Source of the DNA: CAVPXC01 sp963709505
GTDB lineage: Bacteria; Chloroflexota; Anaerolineae; JAAEKA01
Assembly (NCBI GenBank): GCA_963709505.1
Contig: CAVPXC010000002.1
Span: 182,542 to 246,541, forward strand
DNA length: 64,000 nt
Direction: 5' to 3'
In this document: positions 9,592 through 18,541 of the stretch, piece by piece
How positions within the stretch are numbered: position 1 is the stretch's first letter
Layout of the letters: each line of letters starts with the position of its first letter
The notes under the pieces: model-generated
Seen by the model: the letters and a program-made list of their open reading frames with translations, nothing else
Database searches by the model: none
Told to the model about the DNA's origin: nothing
Made by a program: the position numbers and the translations under genes

Positions 9592-9979
9592 ACAACTCTA
9601 TGTGGTGGACACCAACGCGCTGATTTGGCATCTGGGCGATGATCGAAAACTGGCGAAACAAGCTCGTGAGATCTTCGCAGCGGCTGAACGCGGCGAGACT
9701 CGGCTGGTTATTTCTTAAGTAGTTATGGCGGAGCTTTACTACGCCGACAAAAAGTTCGGACTGTTTGCCGATTTCAGTGCCCTGTTTCGCCGACTGCAAG
9801 CTGCGCCGCAATTTCGCTTTGCGCCTTTCGACGCCGAGCATGTACTTGACTTCGACCAGAACCAGGACGTTCCTGAGATGCACGATCGCATCATCGCTGG
9901 CTTGGCAAGACGGCTAGGCGCTCCGGTGATCACCTCCGACCCAAAGATCGCCGAATCCGCGACGACTGTGGTCTGGTGA
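9581..9979 (+). pseudogene. PIN-domain toxin (VapC-like) with in-frame stop
   Basis: MTIEQLYVVDTNALIWHLGD gives the first catalytic Asp of a PIN RNase, and AELYYADKK plus ARRLGAPVITSDPKIAES give the later acidic residues. Between them a TAA (9716-9718) interrupts the frame exactly where the family has LVIxSxVxAELYY. The rest of the frame is open to 9979. Either the toxin has been inactivated, or TCA was misread as TAA. It overlaps the putative antitoxin gene. Confidence 0.7.
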
Positions 9980-9991
9980 GCTGCATTGTTC

Positions 9992-12206
9992 TCACCCTTT
10001 GTGCACCTTCAAGCTCAACTCCCCCGTCACCTGCAGTCCAGCCCATCGTAACTGCTCCTCAAAGTCCGCTACCTTCGCTTGATCGACGATGACCAGATCC
10101 GGCGCCACTTCGCCGCGTAGATAGCGGCGCAGCTTGGGGCTGGTGACGATTGCCTCGAACACCGCGGGTTGGCTGCACTGCAGCACGGTAACGCCGGCCA
10201 CCGCCACGCGACTCCGTTCGCCGGCCCAGGCGCGCAGGGCCACCTCGAGCAGAGGCGGCAGGGGGCCGATCAGCCGCTCGGCCAGGAGCTTGAGTAGCTC
10301 GGCTAGCGGCAGGCCGCCGGCCACGGCCGCCGCCACGCCCGCCTGGCTCAGCCGCCACCGACCACTTTCCAGTCGCTCGGCCCAACGGTCGAGCTGGGCG
10401 CCGAGGAGGAGATCGTCCGGCTGCAGGATGACGGTGACCAGGCCATCCTCATGCACGGTCAGGCAACGAGCCAGGGGCTGGCTGTAGTCCACCTTCTTAA
10501 CCGTTTCCGGCAGGTGTGCTGCCTGACCGGCTGTCACCAGGAGGAAGCGGTCGCCCACGGGCAGACCCGCCAGGCTTGGCGCGATCTGCAGCGCGCACGG
10601 CGGAGTCGGGGAATTCCAACAACCGCGCTCGTCGGTAGATCGTCATCTGCTCGCGCAGCGCGGCCCACTCGCGCAGGTCGACGGCGACGTTCTGCGGCAG
10701 CGGCCGGCCCGAGGTCGTCTCCAGGGTCGTCAGCAGTTTCTCCAGCGTCGAGCCGCTCTCCAGGGCAGCGTAGATCGCCTCGCGCGTCAATCGGTATTGG
10801 GCGACGTGCTGCTGGGCCTGGATGCGCTCGGCATGCCGCTCCAGGAACGCCAATTGCTGTGGCGTGGTCTGGTCGAGGTAAACCACGATCTCAAAGTTGG
10901 GTTGCACGACCCAGGCCGCCCCTGTTTCGGCCGGCGTCGCCTTGACCGGCTCAGCCAGGTGGGGATGCAGCAGCGCGCTGCCCAGGTCGGTCAGTCGCAG
11001 GGCGACCGGCGTCGTTCCCTCGACGGCAAGCTCCACCAGCCCCAACGTGTAGACCCAGGTGGTCAACGCGTGGTTGAGCCAGAGCCGCTCGCGCTTGAGC
11101 CACTCTTCCCGCAGCTTCTGCTGCCATGCCTCCAATTCCTGTCGGTGTTGCTCCGGTGTCTTGCGGTACGCGTCGGGCGGGTATCCGCGGTAGCCGAGCG
11201 AGAAATGCTCGCCGATGCGCTCGAACAAGCATCGATCCAGATCGTCCACGGCAAAAAAGCCGGCGGCCTCGGTCGGCAGGGCTGCCAGCCCCATCAGCAG
11301 CGCCTGGCGCGCTTCGGGCAAAGAGCGTGACCTTGGCTGTAATCGAGGTTCTGGCCGCGCTCGTCCCAATCGCCAGCACGCACCATGCCACCAACGACGG
11401 GGCGCACCTGGTCGGCGTAGGGGCGGGTGGCAAACGCGCTGATGGGCTCGGCCAGGACCAACCAACCTCCCTGTACGACCAAGAGGCCGGCCAGTTGCAG
11501 CGAGTCGATCCAGGCGACGGACGGGTTGGGAAAGGCAAATCCATCCACGTTGACGGTTTCGTCCTTCCATCCCATCGCCTTGACCAGCTTGCGCAGTTCG
11601 TTGGCTCGTGGCCGGCCGTCCAGGGTGAGCTGGATGCCACCCAGGTTGTCCAGAGTTTGCAGGATTCCGATCAGGTCGAGCGCCACGGTCTGCGGCCGGC
11701 GGGCAAGACGTCGCTGCCGGCAGCGGGACGGGTTTGAGCTTGAACGGTTCGATAACGGGATCGCCGGCCTGGGCGAGCAAGCGGTCGTCGGCGAAGACCA
11801 TGGGGGCGCTACCGTAGCTGCTGAAGTAAAAGGGATCTTGGGAGCTGTCGATCAGTAACAACCCTCGCCGCATGAGCGGTTCGAGCACACTTGAGGCTTC
11901 ATTGTCGTAGGAACGACGTTTGTCCGGCGGCGCTTTGCCGGTCGTTCTCAACGCTATGGCCAGCCCTTGGGCATCCATGGCGCCGCCGGCAGCCTTGAGC
12001 AGGGCCAGGGCATTGGCTTCCAGCGGTGTGAGCGTGGCCAAGGCGGCTTTGACCTTGGCCGGATCGGCCAGCCCCTGGCGGATGACGGCGATGCACTCGT
12101 CCTTGCGCAACTGGGTGCTCGCGCCCCATAGGCGCATCATGGGCTTGAGCTTGACGGAGTCGACCCTGGATAAATAGCCGTCGAAACGGCGGGAGCGCGT
12201 AGTCAT
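9992..12206 (-). CDS. XPB helicase-associated protein, paralogue B (Helicase_C_3 type; frameshifted)
   Basis: Pieces in different frames assemble into one protein of about 735 residues. They are MTTRSRRFDGYLSRVDSVKL, GILQTLDNLGGIQLTLDG, LRLTDLGSALLHPH, WVVQPNFEIVVYLDQTTP, and a C-terminal VVTS/IVTSPKLRRYLRGEVAPDL stretch. The phrase VVQPNFEIVVY and the C-terminal half are typical of the XPB/Ssl2-like Helicase_C_3 family. It parallels the protein at 53388-55737. Frame changes lie near 11710, 11310 and 10585. No XPB helicase gene is attached upstream here. It starts at the last base of a short XPB-partner fragment (12206-12421), as the intact operon does with an ATGA overlap. Confidence 0.65.
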
Positions 12207-12421
12207 CAGGCTTCCTCGACCTTTGGGGTATGGCCGAGCTTGCGCAGGCGGGCCAGGAGCACATCGAACTGGCCCGGAGCGACGATCGCCACACGGTCGG
12301 ACAGGCGGGTCAGGATCAGCCGGCGCGCCTGCGTGTCGGCCAACAGGATGTCCAACAGCACGCTGTCGGCAACTTCGAGGAGGGGGAGGTTTTCGTGTAG
12401 AACGGTGGGGTGGGATGGCAT
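12206..12421 (-). CDS. C-terminal remnant of the first XPB accessory protein
   Basis: The 71 residues (LPLLEVADSVLLDILLADTQ ... FDVLLARLRKLGHTPKVEEA) align with the end of the 55734-57539 protein (LAAIEFGDDLALREVESAAA ... VDSLQRRGYMPKVTS). The upstream 530 residues of that family are absent, so this is a 5'-truncated copy or a single-domain protein. It abuts the next gene exactly as in the full operon. No evidence shows that it is expressed. Confidence 0.6.
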   Translation of the reverse strand: MPSHPTVLHENLPLLEVADSVLLDILLADTQARRLILTRLSDRVAIVAPGQFDVLLARLRKLGHTPKVEEA

Positions 12422-12557
12422 AACAACACGGTCCTGTCCTAGCAACATAGATCCGTGGCGGCGCAGATGTCGCATGAGTCAGGAGTCAAAGGACTGTGCA
12501 TTTCCGCCTCGACTTGCGATCAATGCGAATCCGGCGCGGATTTGCCCAACGCCGTTT

Positions 12558-13946
12558 TTAGAGCGCCTTGAGCGCCTCGAACGCCTGCTCGAAGCAACCC
12601 ATCGGCGCGGCGACCAGGCCGGCGCCGACCATGCCGACGCCCGGGGTCTTGTGCGCGATCCCGGTGTTGAGACGAGGAGTCGTGCCGGTCTCGACCACCC
12701 GACGCACGTCCACGCCAACGGGCGACCCGCGGAAGCTCAGCGCCGGGATACTGAAGGCCGAATGTTCGCCTGCGCAGATCTCGTACATCATCAACGTCGT
12801 GTTGATGGCGTCCTGCGGTGTCCCGCCTACGAACTGGACGATGGCCGGCGCGCCGGCCAGGGCAAAGCCGCCAATGCCGCCGGTCTCGGTGATGGCGCTG
12901 TCGCCGATGTCGGGGTTGGCGTCGGCCGCCGAGTAGCCCGGCAGCCAGAGGCCCTGCACGTAGGGCGACGGCGCGGTGAACCAGCGGTCGCCGGTGGCGC
13001 TGACGCGGATGCCCCAGTCGGTGCCGTTGCGGGCCATCACGGTCACCACCGTGCAGCCCGGGATGCCTTCGGCCGGCTCCAGCATCGCCTTCATCGCCGG
13101 CATAGAGAGGTTGAGGTAGAAGTGGTCGTTGCCGTCCATGAAACGCAGCACCGCCGCGGCGGTGGCTGCATCGCTCGTCTCGACCAGCGCGGGACCGATC
13201 GTGCGGATGAGCAAAGAGGTGCCGGCTTTGTTGCGGTTGTGGCACTCGTCGCCCATGTGCAGCGCCTGCGCGGTCATGGCCCGCAGGTCAAGGGGGCCGG
13301 TCTGTGACAGCGCACGCTGCAAGGCAGGATAGAGCACCGTCTCCATCCATTTGAGTCGCAGAATCACCTCGGGACCATACGCGCCGTAGCGCAGTACCCG
13401 CCCCAGCCCCTCGTTCTGGGTGGCAAAAACCGTGTTGCCGAATTCGTCGTTGCGCACGACGAACACCGGCATCGACGGGCTGATAATGCCCGCCATCGGA
13501 CCGACGGCGTGGTAGTGGTGGCAGGGGGCGAACTCGATCTGCCCGCTGGCGGCCAGATCGGCGGCAGCTTCCGGTGTGTCGGCCAGCCCCTCGTAGATCA
13601 GGGCACCGATTACTGCACCGCGTGTCGGGCCGGACATGCGCTCCCAGGTGATTGGCGGGCCGCTATGGGTGATCAGCCGGTCGTGGAAGCCGGGGATGAC
13701 GTCGCGCGCTTTGCCCATGCCGATCAGCATCGGGCGGCCGGCGCAGATGCGCCGCACCGCCTCGGCGTTGGCCGCGTCAACGTCGACGCCTTGAAGGGTG
13801 ACGAGGTCGACATAACCATCCATTGGCGGCTGCCAATCGACAGCCGTCACTTCCGCACCCTGTGCCGTCATGCTCTCGGCGAATGTTTCAAGGCCGAGGT
13901 TGATAGGCTTGAGGGGTTGAGAAAAGAGTTCAAGAGTCTTGTTCAT
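12558..13946 (-). CDS. allG: Oxamate carbamoyltransferase subunit AllG (YlbE, DUF1116)
   Basis: The protein of about 462 residues begins MNKTLELFSQPLKPINLGLE and contains VTLQGVDVDAANAEAVRRI, FAPCHHYHAVGPMAGIISPS, NRNKAGTSLLIRTIGPALV and AGEHSAFSIPALSFRGSPVG, typical of the DUF1116/YlbE family. In E. coli YlbE (AllG) acts with FdrA (AllF) and YlbF (AllH) in oxamate carbamoyl transfer at the end of allantoin breakdown. Both partners are encoded at 16972-19457, but this gene is displaced from them by four genes. The ATG at 13946 is preferred; an earlier in-frame ATG lies in the heptamer repeat. Single uninterrupted frame. Confidence 0.85.
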   Translation of the reverse strand: MNKTLELFSQPLKPINLGLETFAESMTAQGAEVTAVDWQPPMDGYVDLVTLQGVDVDAANAEAVRRICAGRPMLIGMGKARDVIPGFHDRLITHSGPPITWERMSGPTRGAVIGALIYEGLADTPEAAADLAASGQIEFAPCHHYHAVGPMAGIISPSMPVFVVRNDEFGNTVFATQNEGLGRVLRYGAYGPEVILRLKWMETVLYPALQRALSQTGPLDLRAMTAQALHMGDECHNRNKAGTSLLIRTIGPALVETSDAATAAAVLRFMDGNDHFYLNLSMPAMKAMLEPAEGIPGCTVVTVMARNGTDWGIRVSATGDRWFTAPSPYVQGLWLPGYSAADANPDIGDSAITETGGIGGFALAGAPAIVQFVGGTPQDAINTTLMMYEICAGEHSAFSIPALSFRGSPVGVDVRRVVETGTTPRLNTGIAHKTPGVGMVGAGLVAAPMGCFEQAFEALKAL

Positions 13947-13951
13947 GTTCT

Positions 13952-13979
13952 GTTCACCGTTCACCGTTCACCGTTCACT
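13952..13979. repeat. Four tandem GTTCACC heptamers
   Basis: GTTCACC is repeated three times and followed by GTTCACT. The run sits exactly at the junction of DUF4058 and allG and supplies the last codons of the DUF4058 gene (VNGER). It belongs to the same class of short tandem heptamers seen at 7066, 17359 and 34985. Confidence 0.75.
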
Positions 13980-14772
13980 GTCTCCACCAACCAAGCCGCG
14001 TCTTCGTCGCTCAACACCGGCGGCGGTGGCTTTTGGCTGTAGTCGATGGACAACTCGTAGACGGCTTCGTCGTAGATCGCCGCGAGGGCTGAACCCAACT
14101 CCAGCGGCACGTCGGGATCCGGGTCCCTGAGCGGCACGGGCAGCACAGGCAGAAAATCCTGCAACCGCAGCGGCCACAGTTCCAGTTTGCCAGAAAATCT
14201 GCGAGTCAACGCTACCACGTAGGCGCTGTCTGGCAGCCCCGGGTGCGTGATCGGGCGGGTGCCTCGGCGGATCAGGTCGATCTCCAGGAGATGGACGCCG
14301 GCATCCATCAGCTTCTGGCGCTTTTTCTGGTACTCCGCCAGTCCTGGCTCGCGCTTGTTGGCCGGCGAGATCAACTCGATGGCCGTGACCAACTCGTTCT
14401 TGAGCGTGTCGCGCACTTCGATGGTCACCTGATGGAATTCCAGGGCGTCCAGGATGGGAACAACCAACGGCGCGGGGGAATTGGCTGCCAGGAGACCCGG
14501 ATGTCGGTGGCCATGGGCTCCACAACCCTTGCCTGTAACTCGTGCAGCAGGGCGCCCATGCTGCGACGTGTAACCTCGACGTCGGGGTATACGATGCCGA
14601 CCCCGTCGATCGAGGGATCGTCGTGGAAAACAGTGAGGGCCAGACGGGCCACGTAGCCAGGCCGCAGCCGCGGCGCAAGCCGTTTTCTGATCTCATTTGC
14701 CAGACTTTGGTGGACGTCCGGCCAGATGACGCCCTCCAGATACGGATCCATGCCCGGGAACGGAGATGGCAT
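13961..14772 (-). CDS. DUF4058 family protein (frameshifted)
   Basis: The N-terminus MPSPFPGMDPYLEGVIWPDV (HQSL) is the hallmark of DUF4058. The second part contains AIELISPANKREPGLAEYQK and VHLLEIDLIRRGTRPI, typical of the family and reminiscent of a PD-(D/E)xK nuclease-like fold; that fold assignment is not demonstrated. A frame change lies near 14460. The start is one base downstream of the GNAT-Dabb stop, so the genes are probably co-transcribed. Function is unknown; the family is common in Chloroflexota and cyanobacteria. Confidence 0.8.
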
Positions 14773-14773
14773 C

Positions 14774-15541
14774 TCAATCCTCCTCGAAATCCACCGCTAT
14801 CACCGACTCCGTCACTTCGTTGACGTGCTTGAGCACCACGTTCTGGTGATACGGGTGCGCCTGGTAGGCCCGCATATCGGCCAGGCTGTCGAAGCGGGTA
14901 ATCAGCGCCACATCGTAGGAGCGCTGCGACTTGACGACGTCAACGCCGACCTCGATGCCGCGCAGCATCGGGATCTGGCCCTCCATACTTTGCAGGATGC
15001 CAGCGGTTTCCTCGATGGCTTCCGGGCTGCGATTCTTCAGCTTGAACAGAACAATGTGGGTGACCACGCCTGATTTGACCTTCTCGTGGGGCGACTTTTC
15101 GCCAGAGGGTTCGAGCGGCAGGCTCATGACCAGCTCATCTTCCAGTTCCGTGCCAGTATAGACAAAACCCAGCCTGGCGTAGAACGGTCCCGGGTTGCCT
15201 TCGCCCTTGCCGTGGCTGACGAGCAGTTCTTTGACACCGGGGCGCGTTTTGACATAATCGACCAAGAGCGCGATGGCCTGCCGGCCGTAGCCGTGGCGTT
15301 GGTAGCGGGCGTCCACCAGCAGCCGCCAGAGGAAATACTCCGGCTTCGCTGGATCGTCGTAGAGCATCATGAAACCGACCGGCGTCTCGTCGGCGTAGAT
15401 GGCCCGGTACCAGGCCTCCGGGGTAAAGTGCGCTTGAGCCAGGGAGACGGCGTTGTTGGCCACAAAGTGCTCCTGGGCCTCGGTCACTTTGAGGCGAAGG
15501 ATGTCGCGTAGGTTGTCTTTGGTGACCGGCCGCAGGCTCAC
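14774..15541 (-). CDS. GNAT N-acetyltransferase fused to a Dabb (A/B-barrel) domain
   Basis: Residues 1-150 are a GNAT acetyltransferase related to spermidine/BltD types: VTEAQEHFVANNAVSLAQAH, then the acetyl-CoA loop VDARYQRHGYGRQAIALLVD and FYARLGFVYTGTELEDELVM. From about residue 160, VVTHIVLFKLKNRSPEAIEE through HPYHQNVVLKHVNEVTESVI is a complete stress-responsive A/B-barrel domain. Both halves are usually separate proteins. The join is in one clean frame. The gene is followed by DUF4058 with a one-base gap. Confidence 0.8.
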   Translation of the reverse strand: MSLRPVTKDNLRDILRLKVTEAQEHFVANNAVSLAQAHFTPEAWYRAIYADETPVGFMMLYDDPAKPEYFLWRLLVDARYQRHGYGRQAIALLVDYVKTRPGVKELLVSHGKGEGNPGPFYARLGFVYTGTELEDELVMSLPLEPSGEKSPHEKVKSGVVTHIVLFKLKNRSPEAIEETAGILQSMEGQIPMLRGIEVGVDVVKSQRSYDVALITRFDSLADMRAYQAHPYHQNVVLKHVNEVTESVIAVDFEED

Positions 15542-15582
15542 GATCGAAGTCAGGGCCGATGGGTTGGGGATCAGTCATGGGT

Positions 15583-16224
15583 CTAGGTCCTCAGGTGCTC
15601 GGTCAGGTTTAGAAATTCCAGCCGCGGCCGGGCAAAACGCTCGGTCGAGCCGGCCGATGGCAAGCTCAGGCAGGAGATCGATCCGGTCTCGACGCGCAGC
15701 CGGTAGAGGTGCGCCACGTCCATGTCCAAGAAATGGGCAATCAGGCTGCGCAGCGGGTCGGCGTGAAAGACCAGGATCAGGTCGCCGCGTTCGAAGCGTT
15801 TGCGCAGCGTTTCCACGGCTTGCAGCACGCGGGCTTGGACTTCACGCAGCGTTTCACCTTCCGGAAAGCGGAAGTCGGCCGGGTTCTTGAAGAACTGGGG
15901 CCAGGTGGAGTCGTTGGCCTCGATATCGTCCACCAGTCGACCCTGCCACCCGGTGACGCGCGTTTCGCCGATTCCCTCGTCGAACTCGATCGGCAAAGAT
16001 GGCGCAAAGGCTGCGCTGATCGTCTCGGCGGTCTGGCGAGCGCGCAGCACGGGGCTGCAGATCAGCGCAAGTGGCCGGTCGTGGCAGTGCTGGGCAAGCC
16101 AGCGGCCAGCCGCTGCGGCTTCGGCCTGGCCGCGCTCGTCAAGCGGCACATCCGCCCAGCCGGCGACGCGACGCTCGGTGTGCCATCTGGTCCAGCCGTG
16201 GCGAACGAGGTAGAGCTTAAGCAT
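15583..16224 (-). CDS. Histidine phosphatase (phosphoglycerate mutase-like)
   Basis: The catalytic motif LYLVRHGWTRWH (His in RHG near residue 9) opens the protein; SPVLRARQTAETI, FPEGETLREVQ and LVFHADPLRSLIAHF follow, giving the second His and Arg residues of the family. The length of 213 residues is normal. Substrate cannot be named; relatives act on small phosphate esters. It precedes GNAT-Dabb by 41 bases on the same strand. Its start is 36 bases from the mazEF promoter on the other strand. Confidence 0.85.
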   Translation of the reverse strand: MLKLYLVRHGWTRWHTERRVAGWADVPLDERGQAEAAAAGRWLAQHCHDRPLALICSPVLRARQTAETISAAFAPSLPIEFDEGIGETRVTGWQGRLVDDIEANDSTWPQFFKNPADFRFPEGETLREVQARVLQAVETLRKRFERGDLILVFHADPLRSLIAHFLDMDVAHLYRLRVETGSISCLSLPSAGSTERFARPRLEFLNLTEHLRT

Positions 16225-16260
16225 AAGATAGTTGATGTATCACTAGTACTACCATGAGTA

Positions 16261-16289
16261 TTGACAGATCGTATAGCTACTGGTACAAT
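16261..16289 (+). promoter_or_regulatory. Strong sigma70 promoter for the mazEF-type pair
   Basis: A perfect TTGACA (16261-16266) is followed by 17 bases and TACAAT (16284-16289) with a TGG extended -10. The region holds short mirrored TACTACC/GGTAC blocks that could be sites for antitoxin autoregulation, but no clear palindrome was established. Confidence 0.75.
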
Positions 16290-16333
16290 AGCATGCACAA
16301 CTCAAGCCAGCAAACCCATCACGGAGACCACCT

Positions 16334-16636
16334 ATGACACACGGTAGACCTGCAGCAATGCAAAAGATCATGATTACGATACCGCCCGAACTTCTTGATC
16401 GGCTAGACCAGGCGGTAGGCAACCTTGGAACTAGTCGCAGCCAATTCATCCGCGAGGTTCTGGGGCTGTATCTGGAAGAGAAACGCCAACAGGAACTGAG
16501 AGGTCGTCTCGAGGAAGGCTACCGTGTCCATGCGGCGCGTGATGTGAGAATCTCCGAAGCCTTTCGTTTTGCTGATTATGAAGCGACCGTGCAGGCGGTG
16601 CCGCCGTATGAGTTGGAGGCGGAGGACGAATGGTAA
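16334..16636 (+). CDS. RHH antitoxin (MazE/CopG-like)
   Basis: The 100-residue protein contains KIMITIPPELLDRLDQAVGN followed by SRSQFIREVLGLYLEEKR, a clear ribbon-helix-helix DNA-binding domain, with an acidic C-terminal tail (PPYELEAEDEW) that would wrap the toxin. GGAG lies seven bases before the ATG at 16334; an internal ATG at 16358 is less well placed. Its 3' end overlaps the toxin gene by seven bases. It likely represses its own promoter at 16261. Confidence 0.85.
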   Translation: MTHGRPAAMQKIMITIPPELLDRLDQAVGNLGTSRSQFIREVLGLYLEEKRQQELRGRLEEGYRVHAARDVRISEAFRFADYEATVQAVPPYELEAEDEW

Positions 16637-16980
16637 CCCAATGCCGCCGAGGTGAAGTCTATTTCGCCGATCTGAACCCGGTTAAAGGGCGAGAACAGGG
16701 AGGCCGGCGACCCGTCTTGATTATCCAAAACGATATCGGCAATCAGTTTAGTCCGGTGACGATTGTTGCTGCAATCACCTCTTCGGTCGCAGAAAAGGCC
16801 TACCCGACCGAAGTGCGGGTACCTGCCGGCTCTGGGGGCCTGCCACAGGATTCAGCGGTTCTTCTCAATCAAATCAAGACAATCGACAAAGATCGCCTCG
16901 AGAAGCGACTAGGGCACCTCGACGCTAATGCAATGCGCAGGGTAGATGAGGCTGTCAAGATCAGCCTGGGCCTACTGTAA
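16630..16980 (+). CDS. mazF: MazF/PemK-family endoribonuclease toxin
   Basis: CRRGEVYFADLNPVKGREQG, RRPVLIIQND, VTIVAAITSS and DSAVLLNQIKTIDKDRLEKR are the conserved blocks of MazF/PemK toxins, and the 116-residue length is normal. It cuts mRNA when not bound by the antitoxin. The gene is intact. Its stop overlaps the 3' end of fdrA on the opposite strand by nine bases, so the pair sits tail to tail inside the all gene group. Confidence 0.9.
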   Translation: MVTQCRRGEVYFADLNPVKGREQGGRRPVLIIQNDIGNQFSPVTIVAAITSSVAEKAYPTEVRVPAGSGGLPQDSAVLLNQIKTIDKDRLEKRLGHLDANAMRRVDEAVKISLGLL

Positions 16981-18531
16981 GATCAAAGCGGCAATCCGGA
17001 CCGCTTGCGCATTGCTATCGACTACCAGCGCGCCGGCCGCGGCTAGCTTGGCCTGCTGAGCGCTGAGTCGCTGCGGGTCGTCCTCGGTGCCGCAGACGAA
17101 GGCTACCACCGGCAAGTAGCGGCCAGCGGCCTCTGCGCGCGCCCGGGCGGCCAGGATCGCGCGTGCCGCCTCGCCGGCCGGGTCGGGGTGTACGCCGTAG
17201 CCCAGCACAACGTCCAACAGCAGCACGGCGACTTCGGGATCGTCGGCCGCTTGCCCGATCATGCGGTTGCGCAGCGCGGGGTCGAGCATCGGGTGCAGCC
17301 GGCCCACGGTGTACTCGTCGGCGCCTAGATCCAGGAAGACGTCGACCGCGCCTCGACTGCCGACCGTCTGCCGTCTGCCGTCCGCCGACCGGAGCATTGG
17401 AGTAAACATCTTCCGTCAGGCCTTCGGCGAGGATTTGGGCCTCATAGCAGAAGGTGCCGCCGGTGTAGAGGCCGTGGATAAAGCGCTGACCTGGCTGGAG
17501 CTTGGCCCGCTCCGCCTCGGCCTGGGGCAGATAGGTAAAGGGGCCTCCTCGCAGGCCGCCGCGGCCTCATGCCAGTTCGTATTCTGGGCGAGAGCCGCAG
17601 CGATGGCCGCGGCCTGTTCCAGAGTGTGGGCCGGGATGGCGCCCGCCCGCTCGATCATGCCGGGGTCAGCGCCCAGGAAGCAGACGACGGTGGGCTTCTT
17701 GTTTACCCGAACTTGCTCCAACAGCTTTTGGGCGATCGCCTCGGCAGGGGGCTTGGAGATCAGCACGATCAACTCGGTTTGCGGATCGGCTTGTAGGGCT
17801 TGCAGGCCGGCCAGCATCGTGCGTCCGCCCACAGCCTGGCTCAGGTCGCGCCCGCCCGTGCCGATGGCCTGGCTGACACCGCTGCCGCGGCGGGCGATGT
17901 CGCTGCTGACCGATTGCAGCCCCGTGCCTGCCGCGCTGACGATGCCGATCGGGCCGCGCGGCACGGCGTTGGCAAACCCCAGGCCGATGCCGTTGACGAT
18001 GGCCGTGCCTGCATCCGGGCCCATGCAGAGCAAGCCCCGCGCGCCGGCCAGCTCCTTGAGGGCGATCTCGTCCTCGACGGTCACGTTGTCGCTATAAAGC
18101 ATGACGTTCAGGCCGCTCTCCAAAGCCACACGGGCCTCGCGGGCGGCATAGCGGCCGGCAACCGAGATTACCACCAAGTTGGCGCCGGGGTTCTGGGTGA
18201 TCGCCGCCCGTATCGAACGGGGCCGCCGGCCTGTTGCGCCGCTCGGCTTCGCGGTTTTTCGCGTAGCCAATAGACGGTCCACCTGGTCGATGGCCGCGGC
18301 TGCGGCGTCCTCGGTCTCAGCCAGTACGACCACAACGAGGTCGTTGGGTAAGGCGGCTGCGGCTTCCGGCGTTGCCATGCCGGCGTCTCGCAGAAGTTCG
18401 CGGTTAGCGGGCGTGCCCATCACCACGGCGGCATCGCGCACCCCGGGCAGGGCGATGAGCGCCTGCGCCACCTGCATCAGCGTGACCGAGTCGTAGTAGG
18501 CCGAGGGAAGAATTCGGGTCGCAACAGGCAT
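16972..18531 (-). CDS. fdrA: Oxamate carbamoyltransferase subunit AllF / FdrA (frameshifted)
   Basis: FdrA has a succinyl-CoA-ligase-like CoA-binding fold. Visible blocks are MPVATRILPSAYYDSVTLMQ, GANLVVISVAGRYAAREARV, RGLLCMGPDAGTAIVNGIGL, IGIVSAAGTGLQSVSSDIAR and, near the end, GADEYTVGRLHPMLDPALRN. The middle segment (FIHGLYTGGTFCYEAQILAE) lies in a different frame from both flanks, so there are two frame changes, one near 17545 and one inside the heptamer run at 17359-17393. Start ATG 18531 lies 10 bases after the allH stop. It forms one operon with allH; the allG subunit is elsewhere. No carbamate kinase is visible in the window. Confidence 0.8.
17359..17393. repeat. Five degenerate heptamers inside fdrA
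   Basis: GCCGACC, GTCTGCC, GTCTGCC, GTCCGCC, GACCGGA run in tandem over 35 bases. The run stands between the family blocks EDVYSN and VDVFLDLGADEYTVGR, replacing or expanding a short loop. Thirty-five bases are not a multiple of three, which fits the frame change found here. Confidence 0.65.
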
Positions 18532-18541
18532 AGATCGCTCC

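Noticed and set aside
13952..13979. Heptamer run as origin-type iterons or DnaA boxes
   Set aside because: Unit sequences differ at every locus and no DnaA box or replication gene is nearby.
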